This document shows, in pieces, positions 9,788 to 19,424 of a stretch of DNA of 53,500 nucleotides (position 1 is the stretch's first letter; each line of letters opens with the position of its first letter). The position numbers and the translations under genes were made by a program. The DNA comes from Cristatella mucedo (taxonomy: Eukaryota; Bryozoa; Phylactolaemata; Cristatellidae), in contig WPIO01000112.1 in the NCBI GenBank assembly GCA_009760855.2, positions 305,001 through 358,500 on the forward strand, given 5' to 3'. The notes under the pieces were generated by a model. It ran no database searches and had not been told where the DNA came from. It was given only the letters and a program-made list of their open reading frames with translations.

Positions 9788-9789
<2 letters not shown>
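9086..9789. other. Unassigned stretch, partly duplicated
   Basis: 9086-9300 matches 19721-19935 closely. The rest (9300-9789) is unique in this window and contains only short frames without recognised motifs. An AATAAA lies at about 9700 (CAACAGAATAAACAGG). Confidence 0.35.
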
Positions 9790-9822
<33 letters not shown>

Positions 9823-10410
9823 ACTTGATAAAGCGCCCTCAGAGAACTTAATCTCTTTCTAGGCGCTTTACATTTGCTGCAAAGGGAAATGCAATTGAAT
9901 GGTAAGTAAAATCACGCTTGAAAAACAAACATAATGAATAATATGGTTAGGGGTGACATGCACAGGATCAGCATGCAAATGTGGTTAGTGGCAGCATGCA
10001 CAGTGTCAGCACGCATAAGCACATCAAGGACGAATCACAGGGACCCACTATATGCTGTCCTAAATAGGTGTGTTTTTAAGTTCCTTTTAAATGTGGTCAG
10101 GTCAGGGGATGTTCTGACGCAAGTCGGGATGGAGTTCCAGGCTTTGGGAGCATACGAACCAAATGCACGGTCTCCAAAGGATTTAAGGTTTGTACGGGGT
10201 ATTTGTAGACTGTTGGATTCCGAAAATCAGGTGGTACGATGCTTGGCCTGATGGGTTAGTATATCTGAGAGATAGGCTGGAGCCATAGAATGAAGGGACC
10301 TAAACGTGAGCGACAGAACCTTGAAGTCAATCCGTTGCTTCACTGGTAGCCAGTGCAGGTCAGCGAGAAGTGAAGTAATGTGGCAACTGCGACGCTCACG
10401 ACAGAAAAGT
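9790..10410 (-). mobile_element. LINE-A copy, 3' part
   Basis: (TAA)n tail, complement of the stem-loop (AAGCGCCCTCAGAGAACTT), full 3' UTR and the C-terminal end of ORF2 with frame breaks. Truncated near 10410 in the ADLHWLPVKQRID region. Confidence 0.9.
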
Positions 10411-10724
10411 TAGATTTGGAAACAGCGTCGTTGTTTACAGCAACCAAACAAACAAACTTAGCTCCACTATCCTTGTATAAGAACATCCGAATCCCGAAAT
10501 TGCACAAATGCGTTTAGGCGACAAAACGTACAGCTCCCAGTTGTACTGGTTCTCCCTGAGCGCCACAAAACCTGTGATGCGGTTGCTTTAAAGCACGGAT
10601 ACAGGCTTCCTAGGTGTTTTACAACCAGACCTGCCGGTACGTCAAAGCTAGCGAAACACAACGTTAAACAAGAACACTCGTACGTATACATATACATACA
10701 CATTTACATTTCATAAAAATGATA
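10411..10724. other. Unassigned stretch
   Basis: A 78-residue minus frame has no recognised motif. A short GTACGTATACATATACATAC tract near 10680 resembles one at 19980. No gene called. Confidence 0.3.
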
Positions 10725-11132
10725 ATGCATTTAATATCGTCCCTTAGAGAACTCAATCTTCTTCCATGCACTTTGCATTTGCTGCCAAGGAAATACGACT
10801 AAATTGTTAATGTTAGCTTGCTTAATAAGCAACAGGAACACCCTGCCTAGGATGTCGGTCATAGCGTCAGCATGCAAGTTTGGTGAGTGGCAGCCACCAA
10901 AGGGTCAGCACGCATAAGCACATATCAGACGAATCGCAGGGACCCACAAAATGCTGTCATAAGTAGGTGCCTTTTTCGTTTCTTTTTAAACGTGGTCTCG
11001 TCAAGAAATTTCGTGACTGAGTTTCAGGCTTTAGAAGCAAACGAACTAATGGCACGGTCTCCAAAGCATTGGAGATTTGCACGAGGTATGGGTAGCAGCT
11101 AGATTCCTAAAAGCTGGTGGTACTGTGCTTAG
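10725..11132 (-). mobile_element. LINE-A-like 3' fragment
   Basis: GCATTTAATATCGTCCCTTA, GAACTCAATCTTCTTCC and GCATTTGCTGCCAAGG, followed by diverged 3' UTR and ORF2 C-terminus on the minus strand. A close relative is at 19.98-20.4 kb. Confidence 0.75.
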
Positions 11133-11403
11133 CCTGGAACCCACTGAATGCTGCGATAAATATTCGCGTTTTTTAATTTCTTTTTTAATGAGGTCAAGTC
11201 ATAGAATGTCGTGACGCAATTCGTGAGTGATTTCCATGCTTTGGAAGCATAGGAACTACAGGCATGGTCTCCAAAGTATTTGTGGTTTGTACGAGGTATA
11301 GGTAAGCAGTTAGATTCCGAAAAGCAGTTAGCACGATGCTTAGCCTAGTGAGTAAGTAGGTCTGATTGGGAGGCTGAAGCCAAAGAAAGAAGGCCTTAAA
11401 GCG
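11133..11403 (-). mobile_element. Second LINE-A ORF2 C-terminal fragment
   Basis: Starts abruptly inside the ORF2 end (GGAACCCACTGAATGCTGCG) and repeats the region already present just upstream, so it is a separate copy or a local duplication. Confidence 0.7.
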
Positions 11404-11545
11404 TAGAAGTGAAAGCCTAAAATGTGCTTGGCAATCACCTTGGAGAGAGAGAGAGAGAGAGTGTAAACAGTGAAAAGAATTTAGCCAACCCCAGATACCT
11501 GTGCTACCAGATCTTTCAGAGGTTCCTCGGATGATGTTTGTCTAT
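11404..11545 (-). mobile_element. LINE RT core fragment with GA microsatellite
   Basis: Complement of the PQGSVLGP...HFY region, parallel to the fragment at 840-1013, but with a (GA)n run at about 11444-11461 inside it. Non-functional. Confidence 0.6.
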
Positions 11546-11869
11546 TCATATCTATACTCTAGTGTTGGTCTAGTGTTGCTTTTTTGAGCATTAGCCTGAC
11601 TACGGCCTTTTTGAAAGGTGCAGGGACTTGACTTGAGACTAAGGACGTATTTTTGTAGCTATTTATGCATGGCAGCAGCAGATCAATGCAGCATAGAAGC
11701 AGGACAGTGGGAGTAGGGCCCAGAGGATTAGCTGTCTTCTTTTATTGGGATACGGACGAGGTCACTAGTGACCTCCTTGAATGTAGACAGTGAGGTGCTG
11801 CATGGAATTGAGGGCCAGAATTCCGGCAAGCGGCGACTGAGCCAACATTATTATGCATTCGCAACTTGA
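11546..11869. other. Unassigned stretch
   Basis: No recognised domain. It may contain further decayed LINE sequence (minus strand). No gene called. Confidence 0.25.
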
Positions 11870-12375
11870 GCAATGTGTAGTTTGCTCGCACAGCAGAGTG
11901 CCAGCCGAAGCCCAACACCGACAGTTTATTCCCAACGCACGGAGCCCAAGAACACACGGCTCCCCTCGGCCTCTACTCTTACACGACTCCCCTCTCCACT
12001 CCTCCAGTCCCCTGGTTGACCCTGATGATTCATCGAGGACCACAACTGTACACCGGCCGACCCTGAAGGTGAATCCGCCATCTGGCCACCAGCTGGTTAC
12101 CGGCCTCTGTCCATGCCACATCACAGGCCGACCACAGCAGTGCACTGGCCGACCCTGATGGTGAATCCACCATCTGGCCACCAGCTGGTTACCGGCCTCT
12201 GTCCATGCCACATCACAGGCCGACCACAGCAGTGCACTGGCCGACCCTGATGGTGAATCCACCATCTGGCCACCAGCTGGTTACAGGACTGTGTCCATGC
12301 CATATCACAGGCGGACCACAGCAGTGCACCGGCCCCTCTCAGTGGTGCTCACCAGTGGCTTATCAGGGGAGCCGG
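11870..12375 (-). mobile_element. LTR- or MITE-like element with expanded internal repeat
   Basis: Related, in inverse orientation, to the 304-bp insertion at 18486-18789: shared blocks include CCAACGCACGGAGCC, GGCTCCCCTCGGCC and the hairpin GATGGTGAATCCACCATC. On the minus strand an AATAAA occurs at about 11927, as in an LTR R region. No coding sequence, so class is uncertain. The 92-bp unit has been amplified in this copy. Confidence 0.55.
12059..12335. repeat. 92-bp tandem repeat, about three units
   Basis: GACCCTGA(T/A)GGTGAATCC begins units at 12059, 12151 and 12243, i.e. 92-bp spacing. Each unit carries the hairpin-forming GATGGTGAATCCACCATC (degenerate in unit 1) and GGCCACCAGCTGGTTAC. 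Units 2 and 3 are almost identical, which suggests recent expansion. Confidence 0.9.
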
Positions 12376-12423
12376 CGTACAATACATGCATACATACGTA
12401 CACACGAGCTACACAGTGCACGG

Positions 12424-13226
12424 CAATAATAATAATATATTGACATAGTCCTGTAGCTAAAATTAGGGCTTGTTTAGATAAGGATACCACGTCCAAGTTG
12501 GTCCATGCATTCGTGACATCTCGTCTCGACTTCTGCAACTCACTGCTTACTGGCCTACCAGCATGTGCGATCACGCGATTGCAGCTGGTGCAAAACTCTG
12601 CAACTATGCTTGTCTGTCGTGAGCATCGCAGTTGCCGCATTACTCCACTTCTCGCCGACCTGCACTGGTTACCAGTCAAGCAACGGATTGACTTCAAGGT
12701 TTTGTCGCTCACTTTTAGGTCTCTTCATTCTATGGCTCCAGCCTATCTTTCAGATATACTACCCCATCAGGCCAAGCATCATACCACCCGCTTTTCGGAA
12801 TCCAACAGTCTAGAAATACCTCGTACAAACCTTAAATCCTTTGGAGACCGTGCATTTGGTTCGTATGCTCCCAAAGCCTGGAACTCCATCCCGACCTGCG
12901 TCAGAACGTCCCCTGACCTGACCACATTTAAAAGAAACTTAAAAACACACCTATTTAGGACAGCATTTAGTGGGTCCCTGTGATTCGTCCTCGATGTGCT
13001 TGTGCGTGCTGACACTGTGCATGCTGCCACTAACCACATTTGCATGCTGACCCTGTGCATGTCACCCCTAACCATATTGTTCATTTTGTTTGTTTTTCAA
13101 GCATGATTTTACTTACTATTCTATTGCGTATCACTTTGCAGCAAATGTAAAGCGCCTAGAAAGAGATTAATTTCTCTGAGGGCGCTTTATCAAGTGCAAT
13201 ATTATTATTATTATTATTATTAGGAG
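12424..13226 (+). mobile_element. LINE-A copy with open 161-codon ORF2 end
   Basis: A short relic of a minus-strand LINE tail (12424-12455) is followed by plus-strand LINE-A. The frame 12498-12983 is open for 161 residues (SRLDFCNSLLTGLPACAITR ... AFSGSL). The full 3' UTR, stem-loop and (ATT)n tail end at about 13226. The 5' part of the RT is missing, so it cannot be autonomous, but the clean frame marks a fairly young insertion. Confidence 0.9.
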
Positions 13227-13345
13227 AACTTGACCCCTTTCTAGAAATATTACATTCGCTGAAAGGAGGGAGGGTACCATGAGCCGGTGGTACAAAGTGC
13301 TACACCGAGACGACGGCTCGGGTGTCCAACACCCTCGTCTCCTAC
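13227..13345. repeat. LINE tail and WD40-flank fragment, same orientation as copy 1
   Basis: GGAGGGAGGGTACCATGAGC and GACGGCTCGGGTGTCCAACA match 8775-8860 in direct orientation, whereas the adjoining methyltransferase copy 2 is inverted relative to copy 1. A rearrangement breakpoint therefore lies near 13345-13405. Confidence 0.65.
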
Positions 13346-13404
13346 AATTGCACTTCGACATCACCAATTACTACTAAATCCAGCTTATTTAACCACAAAC
13401 AGAT

Positions 13405-13901
13405 CATGTCCACCCGCACACTTAGCCCAGCCCACACCCACGCTTTTCGCCAAGCGCCAGGCTGTGTGAAACCCTCATATCACCGACAGCTCTTAGCCAA
13501 GGAAAAGCGATACACGATGCATCCTCGTGAATACGGCTTGTGGCAGTGCTGATTGTCGAAGCTGCCAACGCTTGCTGCCTTTTGGTTGCACAAGTTCTGT
13601 GGAGCTCAGCTGAACTCGGAGATGCGGTTACTGACCCTGGTCCACGTGACCATTATTTGCCAACTCAGAGCTCACCTGATCGGCTCGGTCGACAGCGATT
13701 GGCTGGCGATTCCATTGAGCTCGATAAATAACAGCATTTGCAGGGCTTGCTCTCCAGTTCCTTGCCCAGTTATCGTAGCTGTGAAAGTCTTCTGAAAGTG
13801 CTGAGCAAACGTTGAGCATCCGTGTAATTTCTGCACCAACTTTGACGGCATCCACGCCGCCGTATTCACGTCCACTGTCAAAGCGTTGGACCCGAAGCGA
13901 A
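13405..13901 (+). promoter_or_regulatory. Promoter-like 5' flank of the intact methyltransferase
   Basis: An inverted CCAAT (ATTGG, 13698-13702) and a TATA-like GATAAATA (13723-13730) lie 170-200 bp before the ATG. The same arrangement is kept upstream of copies 1 and 3. That makes transcription of copy 2 plausible; the start site itself cannot be read from sequence. Confidence 0.5.
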
Positions 13902-14654
13902 ATGGCCGCACAGTCGACGTTGGAGACTTATAACCGACAAAGCGCCGCCTATCGAGAGCACACGGACAGCAAGTGGAGGCGAGGCATCGACGAGAGCAGC
14001 TTCCTTCCGCTCTTCGGCGATCTCCGCGGTCAGGTTATCCTCGACGTCGGCTCGGGCGCCGGTCGCTGGACGAGCGAAGCCCTTCACCTTGGCGCTCGCA
14101 CGGTGTACGCTTTTGAGCCATCTTCCAAAATGGCGGCGCTGGCAAAGGCAATGGAGCGAGCTCTGAATTTCGACGGCGTTCGTCACATTGAAGCAGACAT
14201 CCTCGAATATGAATGCAGCTCGCTCACTGTGGACACGGTGATCATGGGCTACGTGCTTCATCACCTCGCTCGGAGAGATCAGGTGCTCGCTGCACTCAAG
14301 AACGTCTACAGCAGCCTGAAGCCCGGTGGTCGTCTTATTGTTGCAAATGCTTGCCTAGAAGCAGGCGTGCCGCAAGCCATTACGTGTGAAAATCCGAAGG
14401 TGTCGTTCGTTCTGCCAGAGAGCCACGATGAGTGGTGCAAAGGGCACGTTTTCATGGAGCCGGCTTTTCAGTCAGATTTTACCATCCAACGACGCCAGAC
14501 AATCTGCGATCTACTGAAGGAAGCCGGTTTTAAAAACGTTCAACTTGCTGCCACTAAATGCGACTGTGAGACTCTGTCTGCGATGGATGAAGAGCGTAGA
14601 AAAAGCTTCGATGACGTCCTCAGCACGTTTGCTTTTTTCACCGCCAATAAATAG
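13902..14654 (+). CDS. Class I SAM-dependent methyltransferase, intact copy 2
   Basis: A single-exon 250-codon frame. The upstream ATG at 13812 is in frame, but the ATG at 13902 (MAAQSTLETYNRQSAAYRE) is the first residue shared by all three copies and is preferred. Class I Rossmann methyltransferase features: motif I VILDVGSGAGRW (residues 45-56), acidic residue after strand 2 (E72), D99 in motif II, VDTVIMGYVLHHL (110-122) for motif IV, and LKPGGRLIV (about 142-150). It resembles the Methyltransf_11/UbiE-like group; the substrate cannot be told. The C-terminal 90 residues lack a known extra domain. Probably soluble and cytosolic: no signal peptide or membrane segment. An AATAAA lies 113 bp after the stop. 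Flanked by LINEs and within a segmental duplication, it is the only copy without a lesion. Horizontal origin is possible because it has no intron, but unproven. Confidence 0.85.
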   Translation: MAAQSTLETYNRQSAAYREHTDSKWRRGIDESSFLPLFGDLRGQVILDVGSGAGRWTSEALHLGARTVYAFEPSSKMAALAKAMERALNFDGVRHIEADILEYECSSLTVDTVIMGYVLHHLARRDQVLAALKNVYSSLKPGGRLIVANACLEAGVPQAITCENPKVSFVLPESHDEWCKGHVFMEPAFQSDFTIQRRQTICDLLKEAGFKNVQLAATKCDCETLSAMDEERRKSFDDVLSTFAFFTANK

Positions 14655-14766
14655 ATTTTTGGTCGGTGCGAAAGAGAAGTGGGCTTACGCGCTAGCGGCT
14701 CATTCTCCGGCATTTTTACCGATCCCGATAAAATACCACCGATCAATACTGTAGACCCATTTTCAG

Positions 14767-14772
14767 AATAAA
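14767..14772 (+). terminator. Poly(A) signal of methyltransferase copy 2
   Basis: AATAAA in CAGAATAAAACTG, 113 bp after the stop codon. Confidence 0.6.
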
Positions 14773-14844
14773 ACTGTGCTATTTTAGGAAGTTCTGATTG
14801 CTGTAATTGTTTTCTGGAGCACTCGCGCGGCGGCGGCGGATAAT

Positions 14845-15163
14845 AATAATAATGCTTTAATAGAGCGCCATGCACAGAGTCAACAAACAAGTATGGTTAG
14901 TAGCAGCACGGACAGTGTCAGCACGTATGAGCACCTAAAGGTCGAATCATGGGGACCCGGGAAATGCTGTGATAAATAGATGCATATTTAGTTCCTTTTA
15001 AAATGTGATCCAGTTAGGAGATGTCGTGACGCTAGTCGGGAGTGAGTACCAGGCTTTAGGAGCGGTCAAACTAAAGGTACGGTCTCCAAAGGATTCGAAG
15101 TTTGTACGAGGTATAGGTAAACAGTTTGGTTCCAAAAAGCGGGTGGTACGATGCTTAGCCTGC
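14845..15163 (-). mobile_element. LINE-A 3' fragment downstream of copy 2
   Basis: GGATAATAATAATAATGC then AATAGAGCGCCATGCAC, 3' UTR and ORF2 end. Same junctions as the inverted element at 6976-7303. Abuts LINE-B at 15164. Confidence 0.9.
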
Positions 15164-16195
15164 TAATGCAATGTAACGTATCTTCGTCTGTAACTCCACA
15201 AAGCCATCAAGACTATGTGGGTGTTACACAGGAGAGTTTTGTATAGCGAACTCACAGCCTAATCGGCTTTCGGTACGCATTCGGTAGCTAAGTGACTTTC
15301 TCTATCACAACAAAGGGAAAGTGGAAAGCATCGCAGAGTCAGGTGAGCCGTTAAGGTGTGGAGGTTGAGGAGTGGAACAATGGAAGTAGCAGCTCAGGAA
15401 CGGCTGGAAAGATGAGCCACAGTCGGCAGCAGGAGAGTAGTTGTCGTTGCATAAGATTCGTGGCAGCGAGTTCAACAGTCATAGTTCTATAGGGCCTGCA
15501 GAGCTAAAGCTTCTTTCGCCAACGGTCTTTAAGAGGAGGAATGGAACAGATAATGTATTATCCATACAGGACCCGAGGGCGTGAGGAGGCTGAAACAGTT
15601 GTAACAGTTTAGCTAGGCATGGAGGAGCCAAGCCGTGGCGGACCGTGTGGGCTAGCGGTAGAACTTTGCTCTGTATCCTTCGATCCTCCAGCAGCCATCC
15701 TAGCTTTTTTAGCAAAGGAGAAGCGAGGTCGAACCTCTGGGACATGAAAACTGGCCTTGCAGCCATGTTAATAGTCATTAGCAGTGGCCTAGTTGCCTTT
15801 TTGGTAGCCCAGCCAAAAGGGAATACATATCATTTATTTATATAGCGCCCCAAGAGAACTTAATCTCTATTCAGGCGCTTCACATTTATCTCGGGGCTCG
15901 AGCCCATGACCTCAGCCAGACCTTGGTCGGGGCGAGCACCTTAACCGCTAGACCAAACCAGCTCGGCATGACAATAATCAATCGGACACAAAACTGAGGA
16001 CCTAGTTAAATGTTTTGAAAGCCACCATGGAAGACAGCTCATTATTTTAGATAGGGATAGGACGTGATTTCCAAGCGACAGTAGCAGTGTTCTGAATAGT
16101 TTTAAATTTTAGGTAGCTGTCGAAAACGAAACCTAAAGTTCTAGCACGTTGTGATGGTCGCTTAACAGCACTACCTTTTAGAAGAGAATACTGTA
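15164..16195 (-). mobile_element. LINE-B copy split by a SINE-1
   Basis: From the ACATT-type tail (GCAATGTAACGTATCTTCG) through ORF2: residues such as SPLLKKLGWLLEDRRIQSKV (minus, about 15690-15750) and the upstream RT part at 15969-16195. SINE-1 sits at 15829-15968. Frames are broken. Confidence 0.85.
15829..15968 (-). mobile_element. SINE-1 inserted in LINE-B
   Basis: tRNA-derived head at the right end (complement: GGTCTAGCGGTTAAGGTGC, then B-box GGGCTCGAGCCC). The 3' end is TAGCGCCCCAAGAGAACTTA in complement, which mimics the LINE-A stem-loop. The homologous LINE-B at 25.5 kb lacks the insertion. Confidence 0.85.
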
Positions 16196-16269
16196 TTATA
16201 TATTATTTATTATATTTATTACCCATTCGAAGGGCAAACAAAGTCTTGTAATCCAGACACACGCTTATG

Positions 16270-16679
16270 GTGTCTAATGAACAGCAGGGAGCAGCTGTGA
16301 TGCATACGCTGGAGCCAAACAATGAAAGGAACTAGAGTGACAATGCCTTGAAGTGGATGCGCTGCTCGATTGGGAGCCAGTGCAGATAAGCAAGATGTGG
16401 TGATATTTGGCAACTGCAAAGCTCACGACAGACAAGCCTAGCAGCAGAGTTTTGCACCAGCTGTTAGCGCGTGAATGCACATGCCGATAGGCCAGCAAGC
16501 AGTGAGTTACAGAAGTCAAGACGGGATTTCACAAATGCATGGACCAATTTAGAGGTGATAGCCCTGTCTGAAGAAGCCTAAATATTAGCAATGTTACGTA
16601 GCTGAAAGTAGACGGACTTGACTTAGGAGCTGATGTGGTCGTCTAGTGAAATGTCACTTTGGAACAGGACACTTAATAA
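16270..16679 (-). mobile_element. LINE-A ORF2 fragment
   Basis: Minus-strand RT C-terminal third (SSNASTS, TSVTHCLLAYRHVHS in broken frames) without its 3' UTR, directly followed by the tail of the next LINE-A. Confidence 0.75.
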
Positions 16680-17425
16680 TAAATAATAATTTGATAAAGT
16701 GCCCTCAGAGAACCCAATCTCTTGCGATGGGCTTTAAATTTGCTGCAAAAGAAACACGATCAAATTGTGAGTGGTATCATGCTTGATAAACAACATGAAT
16801 AACACGGGTAGGGGGTGACATGCACATGGTCAACATGCAAGTGTGGTTAGTGGCAGCATGCACAGTGTCAGCACGCATAAGCACATAAGGGACGAATCAC
16901 AGGGACCCACTAATGCTGTCTTAAATAGGTGCGCTTGTAATTTCTTTTTCAAGTATAGGCGAGTCAGGAAATGTCGTAACGAAATAAGGTAGTGAGTTCC
17001 AGGCTTTGGGAGGCTACGAACTAATTGCACGGTCTCCAAACGACTTGTGCTTTCTACGAGGTATAGGTAAACAGTTGTTTTCCGAAAAGCTGGTGGGACG
17101 ATGCTTGGCATGATGAAGGAGTGCTAACTCACGGTCGCGGCACTGCAATCAATATCAGTGGCACAGGCCAATACAGCAATCTTCTGAAATTTGTCGAAAG
17201 TCGACTGCACGAAGGCTATGCAAAGCTATAGTACACATTAGGTGCTACATCAAACCTTTTAAAGTGACGTTCTACCTAAAGTCTTACCAATATGGCAATC
17301 AAGGCCGGGCTATTGCCGCCGATTGCCACGAGATCCATACGAGCGTAGGTAAACTAATAGATTGAAAAAAGCGGGTGGTACAACGCTTAGCCTAGTGGGG
17401 TGAAAGGTATTCTGGAGCCAAAGAA
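16680..17425 (-). mobile_element. LINE-A copy with satellite-like insertion, abutting copy 3
   Basis: Tail and 3' UTR at 16680-16960, ORF2 end to 17110, foreign segment 17110-17345, ORF2 again to 17425, where it joins methyltransferase copy 3. Structure matches 5640-6545 inverted, minus the nested LINE at 6262-6440. Confidence 0.85.
17110..17345. repeat. Satellite-related segment, inverted relative of 5720-5945
   Basis: Contains GCCGGGCTATTGCCGCCGAT and ACATTAGGTGCTACATCAAA, both found in complement at 5.72-5.95 kb. Same position within the LINE-A ORF2 end. Confidence 0.65.
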
Positions 17426-17437
17426 GGAACTGAAAAT

Positions 17438-18185
17438 CTATTTATTGGCTGCGAAAAAGGCAAACGTGCTGAGGACGTCATCGATGCTTTTTCTACGCTC
17501 TTCATCCATTGCAGACAGAGTCTCACAGTCGCATTTAGTGGCAGCAAGTTGAACGTTTTTAAAACCGGCTTCCTCAGTAGATCGCATATTGTCTTGCGTG
17601 GTTGGACGATAAAATCTGTCTCAAAAGCCGGTTCCACGAAAATGTGCGCTTTGCACCACTCAACGTTGCTCTCTGGCCGAACGAGCGACACCTTTGGATT
17701 TTCACACACAATTGCGGCATGCCTGCTTCTAGGCAAGCATTTGCAGCAATTAGACGACCACCGGGCTTCAGGCTGCTGTAGACGTTCTTGAGTGCAGCGA
17801 GCACCTGATCTCTCCGAGCGAGGTGATGAAGCACGTAGCCCATGATCACCGTGTCCACAGTGAGCGAGCTGCAGTCATATTCGAGGATGTCTGCTTCAAT
17901 GTGACGAACGCCGTCAAAATTCAGAGCTCGCTCCATGGCCTTTGCCAGCGCCGCCATTTTGGAAGACGGCTCCAAAGCGTACACCGTGCGAGCGTCAAGG
18001 TGAAGGGCTTCGCTCGTCCAGCGACCGGCGCCCGAGCCGACGTCGAGGATCACCTGACCGCGGAGATCGCCGAAGAGCGGAAGGAAGCTGCTCTCGTCGA
18101 TGCCTCGCCTCCACTTGCTGTCCGTGTGCTCTCGATAGGCGGCGCTTTGTCGGTTATAAGTCTCCAACGTCGACTGTGCGGCCAT
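17438..18185 (-). pseudogene. SAM-dependent methyltransferase copy 3, frameshifted
   Basis: From the ATG at 18185 to the TAG at 17438-17440 on the minus strand. It is 748 bp against 753 in the intact copy. The difference is a 4-bp deletion after EAGMPQ (near 17712) and a 1-bp deletion in the CTACTGAGGAAGCC region (near 17570). The N-terminal 160 residues, including ILDVGSGAGRW and IMGYVLHHLARRD, remain in frame; the C-terminal third is read in other frames. The remaining sequence is well conserved, so the frameshifts look recent. The 3' flank is not the one of copies 1 and 2 but a LINE-A fragment. Confidence 0.85.
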
Positions 18186-18485
18186 TTCGCTTCGGGTTCA
18201 ACGCTTTGATAGTGGACGTGAATACGGCGACGTGGATGCCGTCAAAGTTGGTGCAGCGTTTACACGGATGATCAACGTTTGCTCAGCACTTTCAGAAGAC
18301 TTTCACAGCTACGATAACTGGGCAAGGAACTGGAGAGGGAGCCCTGCAAGTGCTGCTATTTATTGATCTCAATGGAATCACCGGCCAATCGTCATCGACC
18401 AAGCCGATCAGGTGGGCTCTGAGGTGGCTGATAATGGTCACGTAGACCAGGTTAAGTAACTGCGTCTCGGAGTTCAGCTGAGCTC
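18186..18485 (-). promoter_or_regulatory. 5' flank of methyltransferase copy 3
   Basis: Matches the flanks of copies 1 and 2. TATA-like and CCAAT-like elements survive as TATTTATTGATCTC and CCGGCCAATCG in plus-strand orientation. Interrupted at 18486 by a 304-bp insertion. Confidence 0.4.
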
Positions 18486-18789
18486 TTTAGTTCGATTGCA
18501 TGAGGGCTGGTACAGCTCCTTTCCTCAGCAACTGGTGGGAGCATACCCGAGAGGGGGCTGTGCACAGCTGAGGTCAGCTTCTAATGAGGCGTTCACACAG
18601 GCCGATAACCCCTTGGTGAACAGATGGTGGATTCACCATCGGGGTCGGCGAAGGGACAGCCAGGGTTGAGGAAGGAGTCGAGCGAGAGTAGGGGCCGAGG
18701 GGAGCCGTGCGCTCTTCGGCTCCGTGCGTTGGTAACAAACTGTTGGCGTTGGGCATCGGCTGGCTCTCTGATGGGCGAACCAAACAACA
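18486..18789 (+). mobile_element. 304-bp insertion with AGCTC target duplication
   Basis: AGCTC occurs at 18481-18485 and 18790-18794, once only in copy 1 (CAGCTGAGCTCCACAG). Between them is a sequence absent from copies 1 and 2, containing GATGGTGGATTCACCATC and GGCTCCGTGCGTTGG, related to 11.9-12.4 kb. A 5-bp duplication suits an LTR element or some DNA transposons; no termini of either class are certain. Confidence 0.7.
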
Positions 18790-19337
18790 AGCTCCACAGA
18801 GCTTGTGCAATCAAAAGGCAGCAAGCGTTTGCAGCTTCGACAATCAGCACTGCCACAAGCCGTAGTCAAGTGGATGCATCGTGTATCACTTTATCTCTGC
18901 TGAGAGCTGTCGGTGATATGAGGGTTTCAAACAGCCTGGCGCTTGGCGAACGGGCTGGGTGAGGGCTGGACAAAGCATGCGGGTAGACATGAGATATGTT
19001 CGAAAGGTTAATCCAGTCTTTTGCATGACGAAACCGCATGCCTCGTTGATGATCCCTAGAATTCATTTGGGGTTTGGGATCCCCTGCGTTTGATGTGGAA
19101 TGTGTCACTGGAAACATTGCGACATCGTCGTCGTCCAGATAAAGGTTCGGTAAAATTTGCTCAAATGCTCTAGATTGGCAATTCAGTGGAGCTCGGGCTA
19201 ACGAGCTCACGGACCTTTTAATAGAGCTTTCGACAGGGCCCAGCACACTGTACGCGATACGAACCACTGCCGATCCAGCGAACCGAAGCGGCAAGCAGCG
19301 ACTGAGCCAATATGCATTCTCGACTTGAGCAATGCAC
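18790..19337. other. Duplicated non-coding stretch (partner of 8110-8704)
   Basis: Near-collinear with the region above copy 1, with indels. No reading frame is shared between the two versions. Confidence 0.5.
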
Positions 19338-19424
19338 GGCAATAATAATAATATATTGGTATAGTCCTCTCGGAAAACTTGATTCCTTTCTAGACATTTT
19401 ACATCTGCTGAAGGTAGGGAGGGT
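19338..19424 (-). mobile_element. Diverged LINE-A subfamily tail (partner of 8705-8785)
   Basis: Same AATAATAATAATATATTGG and CATTTTACATCTGCTGAAGG blocks as copy 1, same position, so inserted before duplication. Confidence 0.7.

Noticed and set aside
13812-13901. Thirty-residue N-terminal extension of the intact methyltransferase
   Set aside because: In frame from an upstream ATG, but copies 1 and 3 do not keep it as coding and the shared Met at 13902 gives the usual start. Kept as 5' flank.
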